From Protonemura montana (lineage: Eukaryota; Arthropoda; Insecta; Plecoptera; Nemouridae): a stretch of DNA of 64,000 nt. The position numbers were made by a program, and so were the translations under genes. This document shows positions 34,674-46,500 of the stretch, piece after piece; position 1 is the stretch's first letter, and each line of letters starts with the position of its first letter. The notes below the pieces were generated by a model. That model had not been told where the DNA came from and ran no database searches. It worked only from the letters and a program-made list of their open reading frames with translations. The DNA is taken from assembly GCA_947568835.1 (NCBI GenBank), contig OX387607.1, positions 8,751,201-8,815,200 of the forward strand, in the 5' to 3' direction.

Positions 34674-36077
34674 GGTAAATCTGTGTATGTTATTCAAAGA
34701 TGCTGGTAACTATGGCAGAAGGAGATATCGGTACGTGAATTGGGAATCAAAGAAACAACATTGACGATTTCTGCAGCTTCAGCTATCTCTGTGGTGCACC
34801 GATCATTTCTCGGTACGGGCTGAGACAGAATGGGGTTGAGATTTCTGATCTCACCCTCCTGCACACAATTCGATTGTGCCTCATTTGAAATTTTCGCGCG
34901 AAATCACAATTTTTGGAATTGGTGGAATTGATGGAAAGAAATGTGGTCATTTAGGCCAAAACATGTAGAAATATTACTTTTCTCGCTTTCACGTTTAATT
35001 TTTCATCAATAAAAAGCTACGCTCCTCCACAACGCAACTAAATTATCTATCGCAAAGCATCACAAATAATATAAAATTGTGTTCTTAATAAGGGCATGAA
35101 GCCAAAACAGAAATAACAAATAACAACACGTAGCATTACTTTAGTAGCATTACCTCCTAGTCTTGTCGTCCTTTTATCATGGATACTTCTGCGTGCAAAC
35201 TGTGATGGTTTGAAAACCATTACAGCATTATCTTGACACTGCTTGATAAAGGTAGGTACAATAAAAAATATATCATGCTTAACTGGCTTGAAACTCATAA
35301 AAAAACTTCTACAAAAAACGTTGGGTAGGAATTTTCCAGAAAATATATTTACAAAATTTAATTATAAATATATGTACACATTTTTTGTTCTTGCAAAACC
35401 GTATTAGGCCATAAGCCTTTCTAGAAGGGCTGCGTTTCTCTACATGTTGGTTAGGGGGCAAGGAAACCTCCCCTGCGCCCTTTGATAAAATGGCAGAAGA
35501 CCTGTACCAGCATTTGCATTAGGTGGGCTTCCTGAATGCTAACTAGAGGTCTGGATATTTCTGGAGATACTTTCATCTGGATTCTGAGATAATATGTGAA
35601 CTGAAAAATATATTTGGTAAAAATGTATTTGTTCAATGGTTTAACATAGCTTGTAAGCCACATTATGTCCTATAACTATCGTAAGACACCGCAATTCGAT
35701 TACAACTGTGAATTGCATTAACTCAGCATTTGATGATCTGGCATTGATACCAGAAACTGTCATGTTAACCTGTTATCTGAAGCAATATGTGTAATTTACA
35801 GTTATTTATTTATGCTTCCAGACATAAATTGAGGATAATATGTAACCTTCATCCCTGCGTTTGATTTGATTTTCCACGTCCCCACTAGTGATTTGCGTGA
35901 CACCAACACTGATTATTGACAGCATGTGACATAATTACTTATAAATTAATGATTGAGAGTTTCCAATACTGATATGGTTGAGAAGGACATCAAGCAAAGA
36001 TGTCAGTCAGTCCACCGAATGGCATAAATTACTAGGTAATTGATCATTCTTACTTGCGTTGGATACTGACGTAGGTC
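34674..36077. other. Mostly intergenic; first exon and promoter of the zinc-finger gene at the left end
   Basis: About 34673-34890 probably holds the non-coding first exon of the minus-strand zinc-finger gene and its GC-richer promoter. The rest is AT-rich. A minus-strand segment at 35160-35240 (VFKPSQFARRSIHDKRT, ending at a GTAATG donor-like site) looks protein-like but cannot be tied to other exons. Confidence 0.35.
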
Positions 36078-36084
36078 TATAAAA
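36078..36084 (+). promoter_or_regulatory. TATA box of the small secreted-protein gene
   Basis: TATAAAA lies 65 bases before the end of the 5' UTR. A start near 36108-36112 would give a leader of about 40 bases. It is the clearest TATA box in the window and fits a highly expressed, tissue-specific secreted product. Confidence 0.6.
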
Positions 36085-36148
36085 GCTGTAAGCAAAAATA
36101 CACCACACCGAGAACCTCCCTATCAAGTAACTTTGTAGCAGCAAAATC

Positions 36149-38014
36149 ATGGTTTCTACTAAGATGTGTCTTGGTCTGGTCGTGTGTATGTTGGTGGTGG
36201 TCGGTAAGTATTTTTTTTTTTTTTTTTTCAAAATTCCTATTTGTTCTATTTTCTGAAATGAGTAAGCTATTATTTTTAATATTTACCTAATCAACAACTA
36301 TAAACTAGGTATACTAACAATTTAATAAATAAGCTCTATGTTTATTAAAATGAAATTCAATAAAAGTTGCAAGCTATTGCTGCAACTTTTATTATTATTT
36401 AACTAATGATTACTTTTGTTATTTTTCAATCCAAATTCCGTTATGTTTTAAAAATTCATAGCTCAGAGGCCGTGGTTTTGATTTTTAGAATCTTAATCGA
36501 AAATAATGTAACATTTGTATTAACATGTGTATTTTTTAGGAAAGTAATTTTGATCAGTTGATGCTGACATGAATGATTACATGCTCTAGACAATAACAAA
36601 ATATCGATAGTCAATAATAAATATGATCTCTAATTTTGGATTTTTTTAAATCTTTTCAGTCTCAACGGAGGCAAACCGAGGCCATGAAAAGTCGCCCAAG
36701 GCCAGAGCGGAGCTGCGAGAGCGAGCGGATCTGCGGGAGCGAGCAGAGCATGAAGAGCATTTGCGCTCCAGTCTCGATACTATTGCGGTAAGAAAATGTA
36801 CAGAAGTTTGATGTTTGATTTAATCATATTATCTATATTTGGACAAAATAAACTGTTACTGATGTAACACAACTCAATGGTTCTACATCATCAACGGTTC
36901 ACATTCAATTCGGAATTCCCAATTAAAATAAAATAATAATATCCATGCATCCCCAAAAAAGCCCTGCAAATCAGGGGTTGTAGTATCAGAATCGAAAAGT
37001 ACCAATATTTTTTTGGAATTGTAATTTTTATTCTTTATTTGACGAAATCGGTGTCAGAATTTGTAGTCTCGAAAATCAGATTTAAAATTGGAATCGGAAT
37101 TTCTATTAAACTCACCTTTTATCAATGATTGCTGTAAATTGAAACAGAAGGACCTGAATTGTGACTTACATTGTTATGGGCTTAAATAGCTCATAGTTTT
37201 TGGTCATTGCACAATACTGTACGGCTGCATTTGGACCTGATTATGTTGGTGCTGTAATAAATCAGTAATTTTAGTTGGTAAATACCCTGCTTTTTTAGAA
37301 CTTTTTTTAGAAAAAATTATTCTTAATTTTCATCGTTTTGCCTCTTATTTTTTGTTTGTTTCTTGGAATCAGACTTAAAATTGGAATCTTTAATATATAA
37401 AATTAAAAAATCTGAATTGAATTTGTTTTTGTCTTTGTCTTTTGAAAGAGTTGGGATCGAAATTTTTATTTCTTGCAAATCTAAATCAGATTGGAATCAG
37501 AATCTCAATTCATGAAAATTCTGACCCCTTCTGGAAACAAAAATTTCCAATAAGAAATTCCATCGATTTCAGTACAAACTATCTTTTACCAAGAAAAAGC
37601 ATGGAATAGAGGATGATCTCTTCAAACTTGATAGTATTTTGACGACAAACTTTAAATTCTAATTTTTCTGTTAGGTGTCCATCAGCTCTTGAACCTTACC
37701 TACTGGTCTGTTATTCTGTTTCAGCGTGTGTCTGAAGCAATCATGTCTAGGGCAGAGAATATGGAAATGCCATCTTGTATGAATGGATACAAGATAATTA
37801 AGTGTACCGACGACACATCAGATAACGAGGTGAGTGTTTCAACGTCCATGATTTTTATTATGACAAACATCCCATAGCTCTCTCCCTATTTCAGATTGTT
37901 GTTGCAGATACTCCAGATTTAACAAAACACTTTATTTCTATAATAATGCAAAAACGCTGCCAAGAGGCTGGAAATTTTAGGAAAAAGAGAAGGACAACGT
38001 GGTACAATTGTTGA
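36149..38014 (+). CDS. Small secreted four-cysteine protein, unrecognised
   Basis: Four exons (36149-36203, 36660-36787, 37725-37829, 37895-38014) give 135 residues. Residues 1-22 are a signal peptide (MCLGLVVCMLVVVV then STEA), with cleavage likely after TEA. A highly charged helical stretch follows with an internal near-repeat (ELRERAD/LRERAEH, about residues 36-48). The C-terminal part carries four cysteines: one in PSCMNG, one in IKCTDD, one in KRCQEAG and the last residue before the stop. Two disulfides are possible. A basic cluster (FRKKRRTT) near the end could be a processing site. The first three exons have clean splice sites and agree in phase. The fourth depends on a 65-base intron; if that is retained, the protein ends 16 residues after exon 3. 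I know no family that matches; a peptide hormone, salivary or defence peptide are all possible. Confidence 0.6.
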
Positions 38015-38180
38015 GAAATTTTTATAATTTCCAAAATTTTAGTGTTTTCATGTTTTGCTTTTGCCACTGTTAGAAATTTTACCAAGCTAGAGGTGCTAGA
38101 ACATGCTAGAAAATTTCTAACAGTGAAAAAAGCAACTCGCCAAAACATTATAATTCCCAGGAATTCTAGAAATATCTCGA
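38005..38180. mobile_element. Fold-back (hairpin) element, MITE-like
   Basis: About 176 bases fold into one imperfect hairpin. TTTTGCCACTGTTAGAAATT (from 38056) is answered by AATTTCTAACAGTG (38112-38125). The outer arms, GTTGAGAAATTTTTATAATT and its counterpart ending ATATCTCGATAA, also pair. The left arm overlaps the last codons of the secreted-protein gene. Confidence 0.5.
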
Positions 38181-38552
38181 TAAGTGCACCACACGACGCC
38201 AATTTTCTTCTCTGGTACGTTACGCGCCCTCTCTATTTCCTTATTTATTTTTAAAATTCTCTAATCAGAACCTGGTTTTAATATGGCTGGGCCATAATCT
38301 ACTCCAAACCAAAATCATTTGGTAAATCTCATTTACTTAAAACTTTTTTTTAAACATGTCACTCAATTAAAATATGTAACCAGGTCACCCTTCTTTGAGA
38401 TTGCTATGAATTGATCAAGAATAATTTATAAAAGTGACAGGGTAACTTATCTTCGACCTGGTTGAAATAATTGCCATGGCAACGTCCAATCGCATGCAAC
38501 GGAATTCAGATGTTTCTGTGAGCTAGAGGCTTTAAACCAAGGAGGCTGAAAC

Positions 38553-39150
38553 ATTTGAAATCTAATTTAAATTTCAAACGCTTGCTATGCGCGGAGTATT
38601 TTATTATTATGAACACTACTACCGTCTTAAAAATTGATGCGCAAACGGGGACTCCAACCCCGATCTCCACCTATCGCGGGTGTTTCTCTAACCCATTGAG
38701 CTACTTCAACTCATGCTTTTTGAGACGATTTTAGTGACGGATCTCCAAGGAGTAGAACCAAGAGGCTGTGTGAACTCACAGGCATCAATTTTTGAGACGT
38801 TAGTAATGTTCATAATAGTAAAATACCCCGCACATTACAAGGCGTTTGCAATTTAAATAAAATTTCAAATAATTAAAACTAATCCAACGTCAAATTGGAG
38901 TTACTCGAGATTGAATGGATGTGACGTGGTATACGTCACTAGAATCAGAGTGACTGTGAGTACTCACAGCCTCTTGGTTTTACTCCTTGGAGATCCATCA
39001 TTGCCATCAAATACACTAAAATCGTCTCAAAAAACACTGCCAAGTAACTCAATGGGCTAGAGCAACACCCGCGATAGGTGGAGATCAGGGTTCGAGTCCC
39101 CACTTGGACATCAATTTTTGAGACAGTAGCGGTGTTCATAATAATAAAAG
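38553..39150. mobile_element. Compound SINE family A insertion with inverted and direct copies
   Basis: An inverted copy (tail, tRNA-like core, part of the 5' flank; 38553-38781) abuts a forward tail (38782-38867). A further forward copy follows: flank, tRNA-like core at about 39047-39113, tail start. The first two parts form ~85-base inverted ends around an inverted tRNA-like core. Confidence 0.75.
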
Positions 39151-39865
39151 GCTGGAACATCGTTAACAAAAGAACAAGATTCCAGTCTCCTTGAGCTAAA
39201 CTCATAGCTGAAGAATTTAGGAAAACATTGTTAAACCAGACCTCATAAAACTGGAAAAATTCAAATTTCTCCTTCATTAACACAATTTTCTTTTTTCTAG
39301 ACTGGGAGGTCAGTGAGAAATAGTCACTAAACATCTGCTGTTGGGTGCACCGAAACAACGTTTTCTAACGTGAAAGAAGCTCCAATTTATTTTTGCCAAG
39401 CCACAAGCAATTGAAAATGTAAAAAAAAATGCACTTGAATAATGTACTAAAATATAAATATTTTAACTGAACCTGTTTACCGTGAGACTCATTATTATTG
39501 AAGAAGGAATTTAAAAAGGTTCTGATAGATCATCTATTATTTAAAATTACTAACCTTCAATTTTGCAGGATCTTAAGTCACTAGATTTATGTTTCTACAG
39601 CAAAATTCTATAAAATGACATAACAAAAATGAAAACAGGCAATTAAAAAAAACATATATAAAAACTTTTTACAACAGACAACAAATGTATTTTTTTATAA
39701 TACGTATTTGGTGGGAAAACTTCCTAAACGCGAGCGCTGAGTAGCCACTGTATACTGCGGAGTTCTTTTCAACCTCCTCAGTCAAAGATGTTCCAGTCTT
39801 TACTGCCAATAAGCTAAAAATATGAAAATATACTACAACTTACAGAGCTGTTAATGTGGGCTCCC

Positions 39866-40314
39866 CACCGAACGGTTTGGCGTGTTGAAAACACCGGTTC
39901 TCGTTATATCACCGAAGTTTAGCAACACTGCGCTGGGTCAGGTATTGGATGGCTGACCATCATACACATGACCAGTTTTGTTCTGGCGAGAGGTTGGAGG
40001 GATGAAAGTTAGTACAGCAACTTCAATCGCCTTGCTTATCAACCTCTTGAAAGCATAGATTTGTGAAGGAATCCTGTTGTTCGCGTTGTACCGTCCTTCG
40101 GAAGGGAAGTTAAGCCGGTGGTCCCCTTGGTGCTCTTCGACAGGAGTAGGCTAAGTGCCGGCACCGGGTTTCCCCTCCTACCTTCTAGGCTAGGTTAGGT
40201 TCATCATCATCCTCATCATCATCCACTCATTCACCGACGCCATTAGACCAGTGCCGCATGGCCAGATGTCAAAACAGTGCGTCGTTAAACACCACAAATA
40301 ATAATAATAACAAT
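39866..40314 (+). mobile_element. Full-length 5S-headed SINE with perfect 13-bp target duplication
   Basis: AATGTGGGCTCCC occurs at 39853-39865 and 40315-40327. Between them are 449 bases: a 5S-rRNA-like head (GGTTCTCGTTATATCACCGA, AGTTTAGCAACACTGCGCTG, GGTATTGGATGGCTGACC), a ~250-base body, a conserved 3' domain (GCCGCATGGCCAGATGTC, AAAACAGTGCGTCGTTAAAC) and an (AAT)n tail. This copy defines the ends of the family. Confidence 0.93.
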
Positions 40315-40334
40315 AATGTGGGCTCCCGCCGTAT

Positions 40335-40442
40335 TTTGAACGAGCAGTTGATTGATGAATGCAGTTGATTGGCGTACTAGAAATACGATCTTTGGATTGG
40401 ATGGCCGAAATTTAGTAGTTTGTTACCAGTCTGCCGCCAAAA
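40335..40442. promoter_or_regulatory. Candidate cell-cycle promoter elements of NCAPG
   Basis: Upstream of the NCAPG ATG are a CHR-like TTTGAA (40335-40340), two inverted CCAAT boxes (ATTGG at 40368-40372 and 40396-40400) and an E2F-type GCCGCCAAAA (40433-40442). In vertebrates this combination marks S/G2/M genes. That it works the same way here is inference. Confidence 0.4.
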
Positions 40443-40539
40443 CCGCTGTCATTCGGCCACCTCAAGTCAAGGGATTAGGTTCCTCTTCTGCTTGTAGTAT
40501 TTTGTTGCTTGTGAGTTAGGTGTTTAAGGAGAAGCACCG

Positions 40540-43500
40540 ATGAAAAACGGTCCTTTACAGTTGATGCAAGCAATGCGGAAGCGCGGCGGCCAAACTGCAG
40601 CTAAACAGAACGGCGCAAATGGTTACGGACCAACGCCGGTTGACGTACAAAACTATGGAAGGCTTAGCAAATTCTTTGCACGTGCTCAAACCAGCAAGAC
40701 TACTCATCCAAAGTTGCTTACTAAGCTTTTGGAGGTCTACAAGGAGGTAAACTGCTCAATCTACAGTTTAACAACTATGTGTTTGTAAACTAGTGCAAAT
40801 GTTCGAGATCACTCGTCGCTATTCTGAAACGCTGATCTAACTGACTGTGTTCCGCTGATACTGAGTATTGCTAGGAGCTTACAAGATATATCGTGGTGGT
40901 ATTTCAGCCAATAGCCTCAAATAACATTGTGATTTACAGATGCCCCAGGAGGAATTTACCCGAGTATTCCGAGCCTGCCTGCGCGTGCCTCTTGCTAGTG
41001 GTTCTGGTTGCAACGATGCAACAAACCGGGTTTTTCTGTTTGTTGGCAACTTTTGTGCTGCTATCAACAACAATGAAAAAGAAGGCAGCTTATGTCCTTT
41101 CAATGCTCATCTTTTCACATATTTACTGGCGGTAAGCACGTTTGGAAATCGAGGGTTGTCTTCAGGAGAACGTGGACCAGCTCAGGGCCAAACCAAGTAT
41201 TAATGTAATATACAAATCTGCCAATTCTGAGAAGGCCTAAAGGGGGATAGGCAAGATGCTGCCCAAGCCTACCTTCATCAAACAATATGACAACCAAAAG
41301 AAAATCCAAAGAGACTCGAACATGTACTTACTGAAATTGGGAAATAGACACCTTTTGCAGAAATAATAAGATCGTGGAATCAGTAAATGTCAATGTAACA
41401 GGTAATAACGTGATTGACCATAACCGATAAACATGTTTGTACAATTAGTAACAGTGAATAATTGGCACTTTTCCTTCTTAACTTTAAAATCCAATTGGAG
41501 CTGTTGGTAACACAATTCATTGGTAACATCTCTGTAAATTATGCAATCATCTGCATAAAGTCTTGCATTACTATTTATGTTATCGAATTAGTTGATTGGA
41601 AAGGAAAAAGGAGAGTGAAGAACTTATCGAGCGAGAGTGGCAGGCCATGATAGAAAGTGATTGTTAGTTAATGTTTCGGCTGTTGTCTTTATCACTAGAG
41701 AATCTACTATACTAAAGTAGTTGAGTAATAATATCAACAAAATATTCATTTGGGATTGCCATCCTGCTTGTAATTGCAACACAAGCATCTGTCCCAAATT
41801 TTTGATTTAGAACTTCCTGAATACCACATGATTAATTTCTGAGGTACTTTTTGGTTGCAGGGAAGCTCTGAACCGACGCAGGGTATCCGTTTACGAATTT
41901 GTCAGTTGATCAATGCACTGCTGCAGAGCCTAGATGCAGACACAGGACTGGAAATTTGGCTTGCCGATTCAATTCAAGTGGCGATGCTCAAGCGAATGCG
42001 AGACAAATCTCCGCTAGTACGAGTGCAGGCTGTTTCAGCATTGCAGAGACTTCAAGACCCAGAAAATCCTGAATGTCCTGTTATTGCCAGTGAGTAATTT
42101 TGTTATTTTATTTTGCACACCACACAGGCTGAGTGGTTGATTTTTTGTTGATGAGCATGGCGAGCAGAGCAAAATCTTCAATTTCACTTACCTCAAAGAA
42201 ATCACTTGTGTGTGTGCGTGTGTGTTTTTTTTTTGGTTTGTTAAAATTTTTATCTGCGCTCTACGAGGCCAAATGTCTGCTCCGATTTTAACGAAATTTG
42301 CAGAGCATATTTTTGTGTTCTCAACTGAGATCCTCTGCGTTTTTCAGTAACATCAGTAAAATAGTTTTAAATCAATTCAAAATATACAGATTTTAAATTT
42401 TTAGATTTTTTTTTTTAGTTTCAAAGCTATACAGCCAAAAGTATTTGATATTTTTTCACATTTGCAAAAATATCAAAATTGAGTAACTTTGTGAAGTTTT
42501 AGAGCCCATATATGTTTTCTTTCACTTTTTACTCACAAATTTCCAACTTAATTTCGTGAATTTTTGCTGTTGTGCTTTGATCTATCCAATGGATCGGCTT
42601 TTTATCGTATTTTATTTTATCGTCCCTAAATATCGCTACGTTCATCTAACAACACTACTTAAATTGCGTTTGCAAAGCCCTAGCATTAAACAATGCAATG
42701 TTTTGACAAAGGGCCAGTGAAGAAGTAGGTAATGATGATCATATCTAGTCTAGTAGAAAGAAGGGGAAACTCAATGTAGGCAAATACAATAATCCTGTCA
42801 AAGCGTGGAATACCGGGTTAGTGTCCCTTCCAAAGAACTGTAAGACTCGAAATCCTCCTCTCCTCCTCTAAGATTCCTATCGAAATCCATGCTGTGGAGA
42901 GGTTGATAATCAAGGCAAGTGAAGTTATTGATGTAACTGCATTGCCTCTGACTACTCTCCCAAATAAAACTGTTCATATGTATGAACATGTGTAATGGCA
43001 GTTAAATATGACGGGTTTAAAAAGGGTTTATTTTAGCATTATCTCTGTGCACCAAAACTTTGGATTCAAGTGCACCCAGAAAATTAAGACATTTATATTG
43101 TATATAATTCTAGGCTTCATGGAATCTATGCAGCATGATCCGTCCGCTGAGGTGCGCAGCAAGGTGCTTGCTGTAGTGGCACGAATCAAGCGCACGGTCA
43201 TGTTGCTAGTAGACCGTCACATCGATGAGAAGCACACCGTTCGCAAGGCGTGTCTGCTAGTCCTTTCACGGCTTCACATGCGTTCACTCAAGATATCACA
43301 GCGAGAGAAAGTGCTCAGCGCTGCCTTTCACGACCCTTCTCGTGAGTCTCGGTACAAGGCGGCTTCCGATTCACCTCAATCTCACGATCTATTTCACAAA
43401 CTTCTGGCAGGCAATCCTGCCCAATGTTATAATTGGACCATGTTTGGGGTTTAACTCGTTTCTTGTTTAAGATTTAAGTTTCTCAAAATCAACGACATAT

Positions 43501-46500
43501 TGCACAGTTTCAGCAAGTGCCTAACTCTGTCGTCACTTTTAAATCAGATTGTTATTTGCACAGAGTTTGATTTTGAAATGATTGTTTTTTTTATGTTATT
43601 GTTCTCACCAGCAGTGCATGCAGCTGCCGTAAATGAAGTGAGTGATCAGAGTGATCTGATTGATGTTTGTTGGTATCCCTTTCTTAGTTTTAAAGCTCAG
43701 ACTTGATGTCCAGGTTCAATCTCAACGATTGCATAAAATTGCAGTGCATCCGCTGTGCACGCCACTGCCGCGAACGCTCCCTCGCACATTTTCTCCTTTC
43801 CCGGCTGTTTCTGTCAACGTTATAAATACGTTACTGTTATGTGTGGCGCTATTTTCTTTCAATTCTTCGAGCTTTTTAAATTTGAAACCTCTATTTTATC
43901 TAGCAGAAATTACCACAAAGCAAAAATATTGAAAGCTATGAAATGATGGCGTTTTCATGAACTGTAAGTTGTGGTTCTCTAACAAAAAAAAATGATGAGA
44001 TTTTTACCGCATGAGACAGGATGCCGTCATTGCATTTGTGTCAACAACTACTTCAACTGGGAGTAGAGAAAATTGTAAAACTTGGCCTTATAATGATATG
44101 TAACAAGGTCGACGTTGGATACGTTTCATGCTTTGATTTCTGATTTAAATTGCAAATGCTTGGAATGCACAGGGTAATTTTTAATAGGTTATTAGTGTTC
44201 CTAAGAAAGAAATACTGTGCTCATTGCAAGCATTTGTAACTTCAATTAGATTTCACATGCTTGTATTCCTGCTTACCGATTGTATTGCATGCGTTTAGCA
44301 ATCTTGCGGAATTGTGCCGAGACGGAGCTACTGCCATGGTGGCTTCTGAACAACGATGGGGACTACTTCCGATTCCTCGCCTGTCTCGACGTGCACTCCA
44401 CTGGACCCGAAAACGTCTGCAAAGAAGCCCTACACGTGCTTTTCAAGTAATCACAACTTACTGAGATAGAAATGCAATTGCAAAAATGGTGCTAAGATGT
44501 TGCGTTGCTGCGCATGCCACGTTTACTTGAGAATAAATGAGAATTAAGTTATCTATTCTCAGCTTACCAAGGTGAAGTAACACTGTGCAGGTATTGGATG
44601 GGTGACCATCACACAAATGACCAGTTCTGTTTAGGAGAGAGGCTGGAGGGATGAAAGTTAGTATAGCATCTTTATTTGCCTTGCTTAACCTCTCGACTGC
44701 ATGAATTTATGAAGAAATCTTGTTGTTTGTGTTGTACCGTCCTTCGCCTAGGGATGTAAAGCCGGCGGTCCCCTTGGTGCTTTTTGACAGGAGAAGTATA
44801 CCTGCTGGCACTGGGTTTCTCCTCCTTCCTCCTGGACTCTGCTAGGTTCATCATCATCCTCATTATTAACCGACGCCATTAGACCAGTACTACAGGGCTC
44901 GTTGTCAAAGCAGTGCATCGTTAAACATCAAATCAACCAATCATGTTTGTCCCATAGGCGGGCCGAGGCAGGTGATCTGGTGGAATTTGCAAATCAAGTG
45001 CTTGTTGATAAGCTGCTTCCTGCTGAAGAGCTGGCTGACAAGCTCGGGCCGCAGAAGCTGGTTTTTTGGGCGAGCCTCGTGGAATTCTTTCGCAAAGAGC
45101 ACCTTGAAGACGATCTCGAGTCCATACTGCCTAATCTAACGCCTTTCTGCGCCTACATGCAGCGGTGAGTTTGTAATTCATTTTTTTTAACGGTGAACAC
45201 AGAATCTTTAAATTAGTTCATTAAGTCCTAGTAGGGTAAGAAGGTACATTTTGACTCGATCTTTTGTTGCCTCTTGCCAATCTGTGGGGATATCATTCTC
45301 AGCTAGGATAAATGGGGCCTTTTTTAATGGGCAAACTCAGTATCACAATTGATCATATTAGAATGGCTCCTCCTTCAACCGAGTCCGAAGGAACAGTCCC
45401 TTTTTACGCTGTTTCGACACACTCGTAAGAATTTAGTAATAATCTAAAGCATTAAAAATTGAAAATGTGGAGGTTCCTAGTGACAGCTTGCAACCTAGCT
45501 GCAAACCAAATAACTACAGATGTTATAATTGCAGACCTGTAATGGCTGTTGCAAGTTAGTACAATCATAAAACAAAAATATTAGAAAGGTATAAAAACAA
45601 TTTTGACTAACAACATATCAGTAAAAATGTAAATAATCACTGAAGAAATAATAAAACACTGATTTTTCAATGCTTTTAAATGAAATTAATAGCAAAGTAT
45701 ATTTTTATAGTAAATATTTGCCAACATTTTTTTTTTGTTGGTTGGCAACTGAGTGTACCTTTATAGAAGAATTATAGGATACCAAGCGAGAAATTGGCAT
45801 GTTATGAATCTGGATGGTAAGGAGCGTAGCTTCTCCCGTTTTTGCGAAGCATTTGCAATGTGTGATCCTTGTCTTACCGGAACTTGGCATCATAAAACTG
45901 ATAGAGAGGACGTTTTGCCAGTAATTTGATTTGAGATGTGCGATATTACCGTTTCCGGTATAATTTTGTATGTTAGTATTTGACGTTTAATAAGAACAGA
46001 TATCATTCTGTGACTGAATATTATTTATGTCTGTGTCATTTAAATTACATTCCACATTATTTTAAAAGTGTATTACAAATTTCAATACATTTTTAAACCA
46101 AAGTTCCAAACCAATGCGTGCTGGCGACAAACTTTCCATAGAAAAAATTCAAGTTTGCCAATTTTATTTGACAAATGTTTATTTTTTTATTAAACCGGTA
46201 ATATGACCATTTTAAAATTACCGATAATTTTATGTTTCTAACCAAGAAAGTATAAGGCACTGCAGGAATTGACGATCTCTTCCAAGTCAATCACAGCATA
46301 AGAGAGCGATCGGCAACGGTGCTGACTCGACCACGAGATGGCGCAATATGTACCTTTGGTTAAAACGGTGTTGTCATCTTCAGGATGTTGCTGGGTGACA
46401 AGTTGCCGAAAAATGACGATGAGCTAGACGAGTGGAGCCTAATCGTGTCGCAGATGGTTTTGATTGCGAAAGGATACGATCTCGGTGATGAGATGGGCCG

